Below the pieces are notes generated by a model, which was not told the DNA's origin, did no database searches, and saw nothing but the letters and a program-made list of their open reading frames with translations. Positions 63,156-64,000 of a stretch of DNA of 64,000 nucleotides are shown piece after piece (within the stretch, counting starts at the first letter, position 1; the number at the start of each line of letters is the position of its first letter). The position numbers were made by a program, and so were the translations under genes. Source of the DNA: an uncultured Neptuniibacter sp. (GTDB lineage Bacteria > Pseudomonadota > Gammaproteobacteria > Pseudomonadales > Balneatricaceae); the NCBI RefSeq assembly GCF_947498015.1, contig NZ_CANMIR010000014.1, forward strand, positions 27,906 to 91,905. The letters run 5' to 3'.

Positions 63156-64000
63156 ATGATTACTGCATTAACCGGTTTTGCAATTTTGCTGCTGATCATC
63201 GTCGTAGTACGTGTACCGATCGCGTTTGCGATGGGTCTGGTTGGCTTCTTCGGTTTCGCATATCTGCAAGGCCTTGGTTTTGATAATTTAATGGATTTTC
63301 GCTGGAACGGAGCGCTGTCGATGGCAGCTAAACGTGTCGTTGACACGGCTCAGGAGTACAGCTTATCCGTAATTCCTCTGTTTATCCTGATGGGTAACCT
63401 GGTGACTAAATCCGGGTTATCACAGGAACTATACCGCGCATCCAATGCTTTCTTAGGGCATAAGAAAGGTGGATTGTCGATGGCAACGGTTGTTGCGTGT
63501 GGTGGTTTCTCGGCTATCTGTGGTTCCAGCCTTGCAACCTCTGCAACCATGGCCAAGGTTGCGATGCCTCCGATGCGTAAATATGGCTACGCTGATTCAT
63601 TGGCAACTGCGTCTATCGCAGCCGGTGGTACGCTGGGTATTTTGATCCCGCCAAGCGTGATTCTGGTGATCTACGGTCTGTTGACCGAGACCAGTATCCG
63701 TGAGCTGTTTGCGGCAGGCTTTATTCCGGGCTTTATGGGTATTTTGCTCTATCTGGCGGCTGTTCGTTACGTTGTTTGGCGTGATCCCTCCGCGGGCCCT
63801 TGTGGTGAAAAGCTGGGTTGGAGTGAGCGTTTCAAAGCACTCAATGGTGTCTGGGGTGTACTTATTCTATTCACGGTTGTGATGGGGGGTATCTACCTGG
63901 GTATCTTTACTCCGACGGAAGCTGCGGGTATTGGTGCCGGTGGTGCATTCTGTATCGCGATGGCACGTAAGAGTCTGACCTGGGGAAGTCTGTTCGATAT
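63156..64000 (+). CDS. TRAP transporter large permease (DctM type), partial, HPA module
   Basis: The first 281 residues of a DctM protein; the frame is still open at the right edge. It has LFILMGNLVTKSGLSQELYRAS, GGFSAICGSSLATSATMAKVAMPPMRKY and IAAGGTLGILIPPSVILVIYGL, paralogous to the protein at 36098. CAGGAG precedes the ATG at 63156. Confidence 0.92.
   Translation, partial: MITALTGFAILLLIIVVVRVPIAFAMGLVGFFGFAYLQGLGFDNLMDFRWNGALSMAAKRVVDTAQEYSLSVIPLFILMGNLVTKSGLSQELYRASNAFLGHKKGGLSMATVVACGGFSAICGSSLATSATMAKVAMPPMRKYGYADSLATASIAAGGTLGILIPPSVILVIYGLLTETSIRELFAAGFIPGFMGILLYLAAVRYVVWRDPSAGPCGEKLGWSERFKALNGVWGVLILFTVVMGGIYLGIFTPTEAAGIGAGGAFCIAMARKSLTWGSLFD

Noticed and set aside
1..64000. CRISPR arrays, tRNA, rRNA, insertion sequences, prophage and integrase genes
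   Set aside because: I looked for spaced direct repeats, cloverleaf-type genes and transposase or integrase motifs and saw none. The catabolic island therefore shows no obvious mobility gene in this window.

Overview
The window looks like chromosome from a marine gammaproteobacterium of the Oceanospirillales type (Neptuniibacter, Amphritea, Neptunomonas or Marinobacterium relatives). That placement rests on moderate GC, gammaproteobacterial housekeeping genes (recBD, grxA, a ygiM homologue, cobB, ppnN, yidD) and heavy use of TRAP transporters. It is inference; no rRNA or tRNA gene was seen.

Left third (1-25.5 kb), mostly core genes: the end of recB and recD; a newly read 46-residue membrane peptide; grxA; a YgiM-like SH3 anchor protein; an MscS channel; a kinase-less CbrA-like symporter/STAC protein; pxpABC (5-oxoprolinase); yidD; a PIN-PhoH ATPase; a cobB sirtuin; ppnN; a minimal putA; a CPA1 antiporter; an AIM24-family protein; an M23 peptidase overlapping a bactofilin; a YafJ-type amidotransferase; a FadD-like ligase; and a YitT protein. 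A possible small RNA with its own terminator lies between yidD and the PhoH gene.

Right two thirds (25.5-64 kb), an arylacetate catabolic island in two linked modules. Module 1 (25.5-39 kb) matches the iac genes for indole-3-acetic acid (auxin) breakdown. It has two paralogous MarR regulators flanking a truncated globin, then iacH-A-B-I-C-D-E-F, a TRAP transporter, a universal stress protein and a flavin reductase with a fused C-terminal MarR-like domain. Module 2 (40.9-64 kb) matches 4-hydroxyphenylacetate (HPA) breakdown. It has a second MarR-fused flavin reductase, an HpaA-type AraC activator, a C2-type HPA 3-hydroxylase, an AEC transporter, a succinate-semialdehyde dehydrogenase, hpaH-I-G1-G2-E, hpaF and a second TRAP transporter that runs off the right edge. 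The ring-cleavage dioxygenase hpaD is not in the window. A block of unrelated genes (HD-GYP, GGDEF/EAL and two membrane-protein genes) sits inside module 2.

Two regulatory signals stand out. A palindrome close to TTAATATATTAA recurs in front of nearly every HPA-side transcription unit, including a GST, an AEC carrier, an MFS pump and an uncharacterised membrane protein, and it defines a putative regulon. A separate TTCAA(T/G)TGAAT palindrome lies upstream of the globin-MarR pair and in the -35/-10 spacer of the iac promoter. The two MarR-fused reductases have almost identical catalytic domains (one 53-bp stretch is identical) but diverged sensor domains, as expected if each is tuned to its own aromatic acid.
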